Source of the DNA: Ignavibacteria bacterium | GTDB taxonomy: Bacteria > Bacteroidota > Ignavibacteria > Kapaibacteriales > Kapaibacteriaceae | DNA: 64,000 nt | NCBI GenBank assembly: GCA_016707005.1 | Contig: JADJIQ010000002.1 | Coordinates: 372,001-436,000, forward strand | Direction: 5' to 3' | Position numbers and translations under genes: made by a program | The notes under the pieces: model-generated | What the model was told of the DNA's origin: nothing | The model's database searches: none | What the model saw: only the letters and a program-made list of their open reading frames with translations | Shown here: positions 47,185-54,282 of the stretch, in pieces | Layout of the letters: each line of letters starts with the position of its first letter | Numbering within the stretch: position 1 is the stretch's first letter

Positions 47185-47535
47185 ATGTTCTCGATGAACG
47201 TGCTTCTTTGGTCGGCTCGCATTCTCTCGACTCTTAGCTCAGCGCTTCTGTTGATGTTCATGTTCGGCCCTGAGGAGCAACTCAACCCAACACTAAGCGA
47301 GTTCATTGCACTTCTCTTCTTCCCTATCGGACTCATCATCGGCTTCGCCATCTCGTGGTTTCGAGTGCGGATCGGCGCAATTGTCTCACTCGTCTCTCTT
47401 ACATGCTTCTATGCGTGGATGGTGATCTCATCCGGCACCTTCCCCGGCGGACAGTACTTTATCGGTTTTGCTTCCCCTGCCTTCCTTTATGCTCTGTACT
47501 GGACCCTAGAACGCAAGAAGACTTCTGCACAGTAG
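47185..47535 (+). CDS. small membrane protein
   Basis: About 116 residues with four predicted hydrophobic segments (ILSTLSSALLLMFMF, FIALLFFPIGLIIGFAISW, IGAIVSLVSLTCFYAWMV, QYFIGFASPAFLYALYWTL). It ends in a basic ERKKTSAQ tail. Resembles small unnamed membrane proteins of the phylum; no function is recognised. Starts at 47155 or 47194 are alternatives. The 190-nt gap after it holds only an 8-G run at 47617-47624. Confidence 0.65.
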   Translation: MFSMNVLLWSARILSTLSSALLLMFMFGPEEQLNPTLSEFIALLFFPIGLIIGFAISWFRVRIGAIVSLVSLTCFYAWMVISSGTFPGGQYFIGFASPAFLYALYWTLERKKTSAQ

Positions 47536-47725
47536 GACCATAACACGTCTCCCAAGTCTCGTTGCTCAGTAGGATAGTGAGGCTATTTTTAAACATGTTC
47601 TCTTTATTCCTTTATTGGGGGGGGTGTTTCTGCTTGTCGTGCTGGCACGTAGCTATTGAATGAACGTTATCGATTTTCGGACATCAGATGCGGCTATATG
47701 CTTGACGAGGAGTGAATAGCCAAGA

Positions 47726-48223
47726 TCAGCGGGCACGTCTCTTCTGAATCTGTTCTAATATCTTATCAACAAAGGTTGACTCGAATCTCCGTATCTGCTT
47801 TCTGTTCGGTAGGAACCAGAAGTCACGATTGATTAGCCTAATATCGTTTGGGTTGTCTACTGACACTAGACTTACAAGGGCAAACGTGGTCTTGGTTGTA
47901 TCTGCCAGGGGTCGGGTCCATGAATGAACGAGTTCTCTTGTGTCTGGATAGTACAAATCGATGTAAAGCCAATAGTCTCCCTCACCGTCTCCTTCACGGG
48001 AAGAAATATTCTCATCCTTATCAAGTGAGCGGAACCCGGGATTCGTTCTTCCTAACTCTCGTATTGCTGAGATAACTTCTTGCTCAGTGGCCTCTATCTC
48101 CCAATGTTCTGCAAACGGGTAGCTGCCAGCAAGGCCACCTACTTTCCGTCTGAGAAACTCTTCACATCCCCAAACAAGAAGGAAGCCCATGAGGATGAAG
48201 ATGAACCATCTAATTGACTTCAT
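47726..48223 (-). CDS. hypothetical lipoprotein, DUF1499-like
   Basis: About 165 residues. The signal MKSIRWFIFILMGFLLVWGC ends in a lipobox cysteine, and GGAG lies before ATG 48223, so this start is preferred to 48235. The mature part is an alpha/beta domain (WEIEATEQEVISAIREL, YWLYIDLYYPDTRELVHSW, FALVSLVS). A C-terminal amphipathic helix is basic (DKILEQIQKRRAR). I do not recognise the family with confidence. Confidence 0.65.
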   Translation of the reverse strand: MKSIRWFIFILMGFLLVWGCEEFLRRKVGGLAGSYPFAEHWEIEATEQEVISAIRELGRTNPGFRSLDKDENISSREGDGEGDYWLYIDLYYPDTRELVHSWTRPLADTTKTTFALVSLVSVDNPNDIRLINRDFWFLPNRKQIRRFESTFVDKILEQIQKRRAR

Positions 48224-48351
48224 TGTCGTCTCCATTCAATTCGAAATGATTCATAGAACCGGGTCTTGACGAGGTTGAGAATATAGTAGCCGTTTGCTCC
48301 TTTCGACACAGCAAAGTTCTGACAACCTACCTGATCCGAGGAATCACCGAA

Positions 48352-49149
48352 GTGAGATCAGTACCAATAGCTATCATGTTTGTCGGCATCTTGATTGCCA
48401 GTTGCACGAACGATACCGTCAATCCGGATCCGCAACAGAATGTGGACGAAACCGCACTCTCGGCAATTGGCGCCCTTGTGGCTGGCTCATCAACATCGGA
48501 AGATGTTCACGGTGCACTCGGGATGTTACATTGGAGACTTGATGGGGCAGAGGGCCGCGATGATGTGTATCACACGTCGGGCTCAGTGTTTGATACGGAT
48601 AGCCCCTTTGCACAGAAGCGAGTCAATGGTGGGATGGTGAACATTTCCGGCGTTTCCATTGCTGCCGATCCATTAAATGATCAGTTCTATGAGTCATCTC
48701 TAGGGGGCTTGTGGGACAGACCGGATGCCCCCTACTCTATCGCTGGAAACGTGTTGATCCCGACGTTTGAAACTACGTTGGCTGTTCCGAAGAAGATCGT
48801 TCTTAACAACAGCATTGCCGGTAAGACTTTGTCGAGGTCCGTTCCGCTCACCCTGACGTGGAACACTGATTCAAACAACGCGAATGGCGTTAGAGTAGTC
48901 ATTTCCTACCGTGTGTTCACGTCGAACAAAGAGAACTCGGCAATGCCTGATACTGCGATCACTATCAACGTACTTGTTCCTGACAACGGCAGCAATACGT
49001 TCTCGACGAAAGAACTGAGTGTCTTTCCCACAGGAGCGATCGTTGATATTGGGATCGGCAGAGGAGCAAGTAAGGTTACCGGCTCTCCAAGGAAGTACCT
49101 CGTCTCTGCCACAACGATCGCCTTTGGAGAGTGTGTCTTCGGCGCTTGA
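48352..49149 (+). CDS. hypothetical lipoprotein
   Basis: A 265-residue protein starting at GTG 48352. The choice rests on the signal peptide RSVPIAIMFVGILIASC with a lipoprotein cysteine and a GAGG sequence upstream. The mature protein is rich in Ser, Thr, Asn and Asp, with beta-strand patterns, as in immunoglobulin-like surface or periplasmic proteins. Segments such as VVISYRVFTSNKENSAMP and IVDIGIGRGASKVTGSP give no known motif. Function is unknown. Confidence 0.65.
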   Translation: MRSVPIAIMFVGILIASCTNDTVNPDPQQNVDETALSAIGALVAGSSTSEDVHGALGMLHWRLDGAEGRDDVYHTSGSVFDTDSPFAQKRVNGGMVNISGVSIAADPLNDQFYESSLGGLWDRPDAPYSIAGNVLIPTFETTLAVPKKIVLNNSIAGKTLSRSVPLTLTWNTDSNNANGVRVVISYRVFTSNKENSAMPDTAITINVLVPDNGSNTFSTKELSVFPTGAIVDIGIGRGASKVTGSPRKYLVSATTIAFGECVFGA

Positions 49150-49155
49150 GGGGGC

Positions 49156-49998
49156 TCACCTGCCGAGTAAACAGAATCGATAACTCTCGTCCAGATCGGT
49201 GTTCATTGTGAACTGCTTCGATGACCGTTCACTGATGACGGCGCCCTTCATCTTGATCGATCCTTGGGCGTGATGGAGGATTCCGGTGGCGAGGTCTACC
49301 TTGTATTCGGCCGACCCCTCACCGTTGTAATTGACAATGGTTGAACCTTGTGTTGCGCTGAGATGGTGAGTGATCTTTGCTGATACGATCGCAAAGGAGA
49401 CTCCTGCGCTATCCACGATCCTCTCCAAGGTGTAGCGTATACGGGTGGAATCGATCGAGATCATCGAGGTAGTCGAGTCGTTGCGACTGCTTGCGTGACT
49501 GAATGTCCACGATTCGCCGAGGGTCACGGGCGCAGCCGGAGCAACAAAGGCCATCTTCGGATGTTGTCCGAACGGAGTTGGCTTCTTTGTCTTAGAGCTG
49601 AGTGATGCCTCTTGGGAGACTTCAACCAGAAACGTGACCTTTGGAGCGGGACTGAACATTGCAAGGAGGCTATCGCGGTTGCATGGACCAACGTTAGATC
49701 CACAACACGACATCTGCTTCATTACTGTGAAGCTCCTTTGCTCCACCTTCACCGGTGATGGTCCTGCAAGCACAATGTGGTTCGTACAGGTCGACATATA
49801 GGTCGGCTTCATCTCTATTCCGTTCATCGAGGTGCGGGTGACCACTTCAGCAAGACCTGTGATCTCCTGCCCAGCCGCGGGTCTGAACTGCAAAGAGTAC
49901 TGCCTATCTCCCGCAGCGACCAGCGACGCCGTTGCCAGTAAATAGAAGGAGATAACGATCATCATTAGAGGCACTCTCGATTGTTGGGGAGGTGTCAT
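49156..49998 (-). CDS. exported protein, DUF6263-like
   Basis: A 280-residue protein with a signal peptide (MMIVISFYLLATASLVAAG after a short N-terminal extension). It reads as a beta-rich domain of the type found in several Bacteroidota exported proteins: YSLQFRPAAGQEITGLAEV, PVTLGESWTFSH, YTLERIVDSAGVSFAIVSAKI and a GEGSAEYKVDLATGILHHAQG strand pair. Four cysteines cluster in TCTNH and MSCCGSNVGPC. The assignment to DUF6263 is tentative; the role is unknown. Confidence 0.62.
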   Translation of the reverse strand: MTPPQQSRVPLMMIVISFYLLATASLVAAGDRQYSLQFRPAAGQEITGLAEVVTRTSMNGIEMKPTYMSTCTNHIVLAGPSPVKVEQRSFTVMKQMSCCGSNVGPCNRDSLLAMFSPAPKVTFLVEVSQEASLSSKTKKPTPFGQHPKMAFVAPAAPVTLGESWTFSHASSRNDSTTSMISIDSTRIRYTLERIVDSAGVSFAIVSAKITHHLSATQGSTIVNYNGEGSAEYKVDLATGILHHAQGSIKMKGAVISERSSKQFTMNTDLDESYRFCLLGR

Positions 49999-50060
49999 AT
50001 GCTACAATATCTCTTCAGAAGAGACCAATTGCAACAGACTACAGGCACCTGTCTGCCCTC

Positions 50061-50096
50061 TAGCACACTAGCAGATTAGCACATTAGCAGATTAAC
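50061..50096. repeat. TAGC octamer array
   Basis: TAGCACAC, TAGCAGAT, TAGCACAT, TAGCAGAT and TAAC follow at exact 8-bp steps. On the minus strand the array supplies the stop codon and last codons of the VF530 gene. Confidence 0.85.
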
Positions 50097-50308
50097 TCCC
50101 GATACCACGCCTCTACCTTCTGCCTGGCCCACGGTGTCTTACGAAGGAAGGTCAGGCTGGACTTGATCGTTGGGCTCGTTTGGAAGCACTTGATTGGGAT
50201 TCGTTCTCCCATTGCTGTCCAGCCCTTGTTCTCCACCAGGTAGGTGAGGATCATTTGCAGTGTTACCCCGTGCATCGGGTCGTTCTCGTGACCTGTTTTT
50301 TGAGTCAT
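50084..50308 (-). CDS. VF530 family DNA-binding protein
   Basis: A 74-residue protein of the VF530 (DUF2132) family, recognised by DPMHGVTLQMILTYLVENKGW followed by MGERIPIKCF and PTIKSSLTFLRKTPWARQKVE (each quoted in part). It is a small helical protein with a proposed nucleic-acid-binding role. The last residues (ELIC) and stop codon lie in an 8-bp repeat array. Length is normal. Confidence 0.85.
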   Translation of the reverse strand: MTQKTGHENDPMHGVTLQMILTYLVENKGWTAMGERIPIKCFQTSPTIKSSLTFLRKTPWARQKVEAWYRELIC

Positions 50309-50374
50309 AATGGTTGTAATATTGGCATAATTCGATCGCGACGAGAATCTACGTATTGTCGAGGTTCACAAGCC

Positions 50375-50614
50375 ATGTCACCAACCGTCTTCAAAGAAGG
50401 GGGCTTTCGGTTCTTCTTTTTCTCGAGGGAAGAGTCGCGGATGCATGTACATGTTTCGCATGCTGATGGTGAGGCTAAGTTTTGGCTTGACCCGGAGATC
50501 GCATTGGCAAAAAGTGTAGGTCTCAGTTCTAAGCTGCTCCTGGATGCAGAGAACCTTGTTGTTAAACACAAGAAAGAAATCATCAATGCTTGGCACGACC
50601 ACTTCTTACGCTGA
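50375..50614 (+). CDS. DUF4160 protein
   Basis: A 79-residue protein with the DUF4160 signature FKEGGFRFFFFSREESRMHVHV and GEAKFWLDPEIALAKSVGLS (in part), ending in HKKEIINAWHDHFLR. The ATG at 50375 gives the normal family start. It overlaps the DUF2442 gene by 29 bp in another frame, so the two are translationally linked. Such pairs may be toxin-antitoxin-like; this is unproven. Confidence 0.85.
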   Translation: MSPTVFKEGGFRFFFFSREESRMHVHVSHADGEAKFWLDPEIALAKSVGLSSKLLLDAENLVVKHKKEIINAWHDHFLR

Positions 50615-50837
50615 AGTAACCAACATCTCGAAGCATGGATTCTGGATGCTGATCGATGACGAGGAACTATTCTTGTCGTTCCAGAATTTTCCGTGGTTTC
50701 AACGAGCAACGATTGAAGAGATCTGCGATTTCCAACGTCCACACCACGGTCATTTTTATTGGGCCTCATTAGATATCGATCTCTCATTAGATTCGATTCG
50801 TTCACCAGATCAGTTTCCTCTGATCGCAGGGTCTTGA
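50586..50837 (+). CDS. DUF2442 protein
   Basis: An 83-residue protein beginning inside the end of the DUF4160 gene. The DUF2442 pattern is clear: VTNISKHGFWMLIDDEELFL, FPWFQRATIEEI and HFYWASLDIDLSLDSI. The protein is acidic and its partner basic, in keeping with complex formation (inference). The fused version at 14514-15080 has the reverse domain order. Confidence 0.85.
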   Translation: MLGTTTSYAEVTNISKHGFWMLIDDEELFLSFQNFPWFQRATIEEICDFQRPHHGHFYWASLDIDLSLDSIRSPDQFPLIAGS

Positions 50838-50859
50838 ACCAAATCACGTTTCGTTGCTC

Positions 50860-51654
50860 ATGGGGCTTGTTTTCCTACTCATTTCGATTCTTGTTGTTGG
50901 CGGCTGCACGTCGTCCGGACCTCTTGCGCCTCAGATCGCGTGTGACGTGGAGAAGTTCCAGCCCCTTGCCGTCGGGAAGTATTGGGTCTATGAACGCGTA
51001 GACAGTTCAACGATGCAGACGGAAGTAGATTCCATCGTTGTTGAAAGCTCTACGGTTGTTGAAGGGCGAACGGTGTTCACGATCCGACGATTCACTGCCG
51101 ACTCTCTGCAAAGCACTCTTGAAGCGACGTTTGCTGCAGAACAGATGCTCGAGGTGATCCCGGGGATCTTCAATGACCTGCTCAATAAGAAGTCGTGCCT
51201 ATGCCCCGATGCACGTGGAGTTGTTCTGTATTGCGGCACCGAGCTTCCCGGTGTACGGGGCACCCGCCCAGGCGATTCACTCCCGTCACTTGATTCAACC
51301 GGCAAGGTTGTCAATACCGTCACCCAATACCGATGGGCCACGAGCGGCGCGCATGCGTCGGGTACGTTCAAGGATCTTGGCCCTGTGCTGTTCGGTCCGT
51401 CACCGATCGACTACACGCCAACTCGCACGGTGAACATGGTGGTGAACGACAGCATGGTGATCGTTGAACCTCTTGATGCCACATTCCCAAACGGGAAACG
51501 ATTCATGCCAACAGAAACGAAGATCGTCCGCACATATCTCTATAACGTGGGGATGATCTCTGAATCACTCGAACAAACGTCAGACCCATACGGCGACTTT
51601 CCGCAACCGCCAGTTCGGTATGTGAGACGGCTTGTGAGGTATGGAAGGAAGTGA
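50860..51654 (+). CDS. hypothetical lipoprotein
   Basis: A 264-residue protein. The signal MGLVFLLISILVVGGC has a good lipobox (VVGGC), which fixes ATG 50860 over an upstream TTG. The mature part begins LAPQIACDVEKFQPLAVGKYWVYERVDS, the opening of a family of Bacteroidota lipoproteins that read as beta-rich domains. No catalytic motif is visible. The stop codon is followed at once by GAATAGC heptamers. Confidence 0.7.
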   Translation: MGLVFLLISILVVGGCTSSGPLAPQIACDVEKFQPLAVGKYWVYERVDSSTMQTEVDSIVVESSTVVEGRTVFTIRRFTADSLQSTLEATFAAEQMLEVIPGIFNDLLNKKSCLCPDARGVVLYCGTELPGVRGTRPGDSLPSLDSTGKVVNTVTQYRWATSGAHASGTFKDLGPVLFGPSPIDYTPTRTVNMVVNDSMVIVEPLDATFPNGKRFMPTETKIVRTYLYNVGMISESLEQTSDPYGDFPQPPVRYVRRLVRYGRK

Positions 51655-51736
51655 ATAGCGAATAGCGAATAGCGAATAGCGAATCTAACACTCTAGCACT
51701 CTAGCAATCTAGCAATCTAGCACTCTAGCAATCTAA
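51655..51736. repeat. GAATAGC heptamers and CTAGCAAT octamers
   Basis: Four GAATAGC units (51653-51682) follow the plus-strand stop. Then 8-bp units (CTAGCACT, CTAGCAAT) run to the stop of the minus-strand DUF4239 gene. Each half is in the stop-containing sense orientation relative to its own gene. Confidence 0.9.
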
Positions 51737-52506
51737 CGCAGCTCCTCATGTAGCTTAAACACGGCTTCCTGGCTTAAACGAACCATGCCAGTTTCTGGAC
51801 GATCGAGAATGAAGATGAGCCAGACAACGCAGGCGAATACAACGGACCAAAAGACATAGAGCTTTATACTTCCGGTACCCTTGGTTCCGAACTGGAAGCC
51901 AAGGCCAAGCATGGTTGCAGTAGAGATCGCGAACAAGACCCAGAGGATGGTCTCCGGTATGCGGTATTCGAGAGACATGGTAACACGCTTGTTGAGGATC
52001 TCGATAAGGTCATTCGTTGACGAGATGAACAAGGAGTAGGACTCGGAGCTGCGATCAAGAGCGGAGATCTCCTCGGAGAACTTCCAGAGCGAATCAGCAA
52101 TCGAATGCGACCGTGCGATCACCTCTTGCGCCTTTGTAACGTCTCCAGCAAGCTGAACGCGAAGATCGGTGTATTCTTGAAGCATGACTCTTGAGCGTGT
52201 CTTGTAGGGTTCCGGCAGCAGGCCGGCTCGCAAGGATGTAGTGCGAATGGTCGTTACATCGTCTAACAAGAGTTCGCGACGTATATCCAGTTTGTCTGAC
52301 ACCATCTGGAAGGTGAAGGCCAAAAGAAAGGCCAACAATGCCATTGCCCCACCTACCACAGTGCTTACCGACGCTTCGTCGATAGTTCCGTAGCGCTTCA
52401 CGTGACGTTTACCCATCTTCTCACCAATAATGATGGTGAGGATGGTAACAACGAACGGTACTACGAAGATCGTTACAGCGTAAAACAGTGCCAGGCCAGG
52501 GGTCAT
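51733..52506 (-). CDS. DUF4239 (bestrophin-like) membrane protein
   Basis: A 257-residue protein of the DUF4239 family. Two N-terminal helices (LALFYAVTIFVVPFVVTILTIIIG and VGGAMALLAFLLAFTFQMV, each in part), a soluble helical middle (about 75-180) and two C-terminal helices (ILWVLFAISTATMLGLGF, LYVFWSVVFACVVWLIFIL). The typical DEASVSTVVGGAMALLAFLL segment supports the family. Start at ATG 52506, since the longer reading frame overlaps the upstream TlpA-like gene. It follows that gene by 22 nt, probably in one operon. Confidence 0.83.
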   Translation of the reverse strand: MTPGLALFYAVTIFVVPFVVTILTIIIGEKMGKRHVKRYGTIDEASVSTVVGGAMALLAFLLAFTFQMVSDKLDIRRELLLDDVTTIRTTSLRAGLLPEPYKTRSRVMLQEYTDLRVQLAGDVTKAQEVIARSHSIADSLWKFSEEISALDRSSESYSLFISSTNDLIEILNKRVTMSLEYRIPETILWVLFAISTATMLGLGFQFGTKGTGSIKLYVFWSVVFACVVWLIFILDRPETGMVRLSQEAVFKLHEELR

Positions 52507-52528
52507 GGGATCCTCAAGAGATAGAAAC

Positions 52529-54217
52529 TCAACGAAGCAATTTACCAACTGCCTTGGCAAGTCTCTCTCCGGCGTCCACAGAGCCCCCTGCCTCCCACAA
52601 CAAGGTCTTGCCGTTCTGATCAAGGATCACGTGGGTTGGGAAGGCCGTAACTCCGGCCTTTTCACAGATATCACGCGCATTGTAGATCACATCGGCGGCA
52701 AGGGGCGAGCGTGACAGATAGTTCTCGAGCGTGGTCTTATCGTTGAGGGCAACGCTAAGAAACACCACTCGTTCATCACCTTTGTAGAGCAGTCCGAAGT
52801 CGTTGAGGCTCTTATGTTCCAATGCGCAGCCATGACATCCAATGAACCAGAAGTCGATGACCACGATCTTACCCCGCAACTTCTCGATCGAACCGCTCCG
52901 GCCGTCAATGGTTCCATACTCAAAATTTGGCATCACCGGCAGCGTGTAGTTGCGCGCCTTTTCAGCAGCATCAGTGTCGCCCGCGCGCAAACATGCATTG
53001 GCGTATTCGGCGGAGATCGACTGTCTGCCATACGGGCCGCTGGCCATGCGCATGGAACGTTCTCCGAGCTGACGTGCTTCTTGATGTCGGCCCTGGAGGG
53101 AGACGGACTTGATGAGTTTCGCATTGATCTCATCGGTCCTGCCCATACTGGCAAAGATGTTTTCGCCGCTTCTGAATCCGAGTTGTTCATCGCTCGACGT
53201 TTGTGCACGAAGCAAGATCTGCTCAGCACTGGCCGGGTCAAAGAGCTTTGATGAGGTGTCGAGCATCCGTGATGCGATCGCACTCAACACGTCCACATCA
53301 TACGAGTCTGACCATGTTCGAAATACGCGATGCACCACTGCTGTATCTAGCTGGGCAATACCACCGAGTCGTTCAACCCAATACTTCCCAAATGCCGTGC
53401 GCGGATACAGCTCCGCCAATCGCTGCGTTCGTATGAATCGCTCAGGATCTATCTCGTTCCTGCCGTTGCGCTGCTCGGGATAGTAGTAGTAGTTCCAGAG
53501 AAGATCACGCTCGAGAAGGGGCTCCTGTTGTTGTGATCGTGCCAGTGTTGCAACCGCGCTATCGAGATAGATGTAGGACGATGGATCGCCCCCTTCCCTC
53601 TCTGCGTACATCAGGGCAAGAGTCATATATCGATTGAATGTCCGTTCTGTGGACTTGCGGACAACGCCGATCAAACTGTCGAGCAAGCGCCACTCATGCT
53701 TCATGGCCGGTACGATCCGGTCTTCTACGTCGGACGGTTTGTTGCGGACCCAATACTGATGATAGGCAAAGTAGTTACCTGGGTAGTGTCTGCGTTCATA
53801 GGCCAGACCACTATCAGCTATGGGCATCACCAGGATAGCCGTACCCGGCCACATCTCTCCCCCGTCGGGCCGTACATAGAACGAGAGTATTCCGTCGGGT
53901 GCTCTGTCCGTTGGAATACAGATCTCTATTCGAACCATGTAGGCAGAGTCCGGCACCACAAGCTGCGATCGATACGTAGCACCACTCACCCGCTGCATTG
54001 GTTTCACCACTCCAACCGTCCCACGCAAGGTCCCGATCACTGCGGCACAGAATAGCGTGTCCTGAAAGATCGGTTCAGCATACACTGATGACGAGGGGGC
54101 GATATAGGTCACGGCATAGGTGTTCCGCAGTGAATCGATCTGATCCACCCGAACGTTAGCTACAGGCTGCGCCCACGAAACCACCGACGCGAGAACGAAG
54201 AAGATGATGAGTACCAT
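52529..54217 (-). CDS. exported TlpA-like thioredoxin protein
   Basis: A 562-residue protein with a signal peptide (MVLIIFFVLASVVSWAQ). Residues about 25-130 are beta-rich, about 150-410 helical with repeat-like spacing, and 425-562 form a TlpA/ResA thioredoxin domain. The active site is CHGC in FWFIGCHGCALEH, and the cis-proline segment is GVTAFPTHVILDQNGKTL. It would reduce or oxidise disulfides in the periplasm. Similar multi-domain TlpA proteins are common in Bacteroidota. The following DUF4239 gene is close enough for cotranscription. Confidence 0.87.
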   Translation of the reverse strand: MVLIIFFVLASVVSWAQPVANVRVDQIDSLRNTYAVTYIAPSSSVYAEPIFQDTLFCAAVIGTLRGTVGVVKPMQRVSGATYRSQLVVPDSAYMVRIEICIPTDRAPDGILSFYVRPDGGEMWPGTAILVMPIADSGLAYERRHYPGNYFAYHQYWVRNKPSDVEDRIVPAMKHEWRLLDSLIGVVRKSTERTFNRYMTLALMYAEREGGDPSSYIYLDSAVATLARSQQQEPLLERDLLWNYYYYPEQRNGRNEIDPERFIRTQRLAELYPRTAFGKYWVERLGGIAQLDTAVVHRVFRTWSDSYDVDVLSAIASRMLDTSSKLFDPASAEQILLRAQTSSDEQLGFRSGENIFASMGRTDEINAKLIKSVSLQGRHQEARQLGERSMRMASGPYGRQSISAEYANACLRAGDTDAAEKARNYTLPVMPNFEYGTIDGRSGSIEKLRGKIVVIDFWFIGCHGCALEHKSLNDFGLLYKGDERVVFLSVALNDKTTLENYLSRSPLAADVIYNARDICEKAGVTAFPTHVILDQNGKTLLWEAGGSVDAGERLAKAVGKLLR

Positions 54218-54245
54218 TCCAACAAACTATGCTCTGTGAGAGGCC

Positions 54246-54282
54246 TTGACAAATTCAATAATTCGGATATCTTTGTCCGAAT
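54246..54282 (+). promoter_or_regulatory. promoter and operator of the NO reductase gene
   Basis: TTG at 54246-54248, a 19-bp spacer and TATCTTTG at 54268-54275 make a full Bacteroidota-type promoter. A palindrome ATTCGGA-N8-TCCGAAT (54261-54282) overlaps the -7 element and ends at the ATG. A repressor bound there would block transcription, as expected for an NO-responsive regulator such as an Rrf2-family protein. The regulator is not in the window. Confidence 0.65.

Noticed and set aside
47617..47624. Eight-G run as a G-quadruplex or phase-variation tract
   Set aside because: A single G run cannot form an intramolecular quadruplex, and it lies in no gene or promoter that I can recognise.
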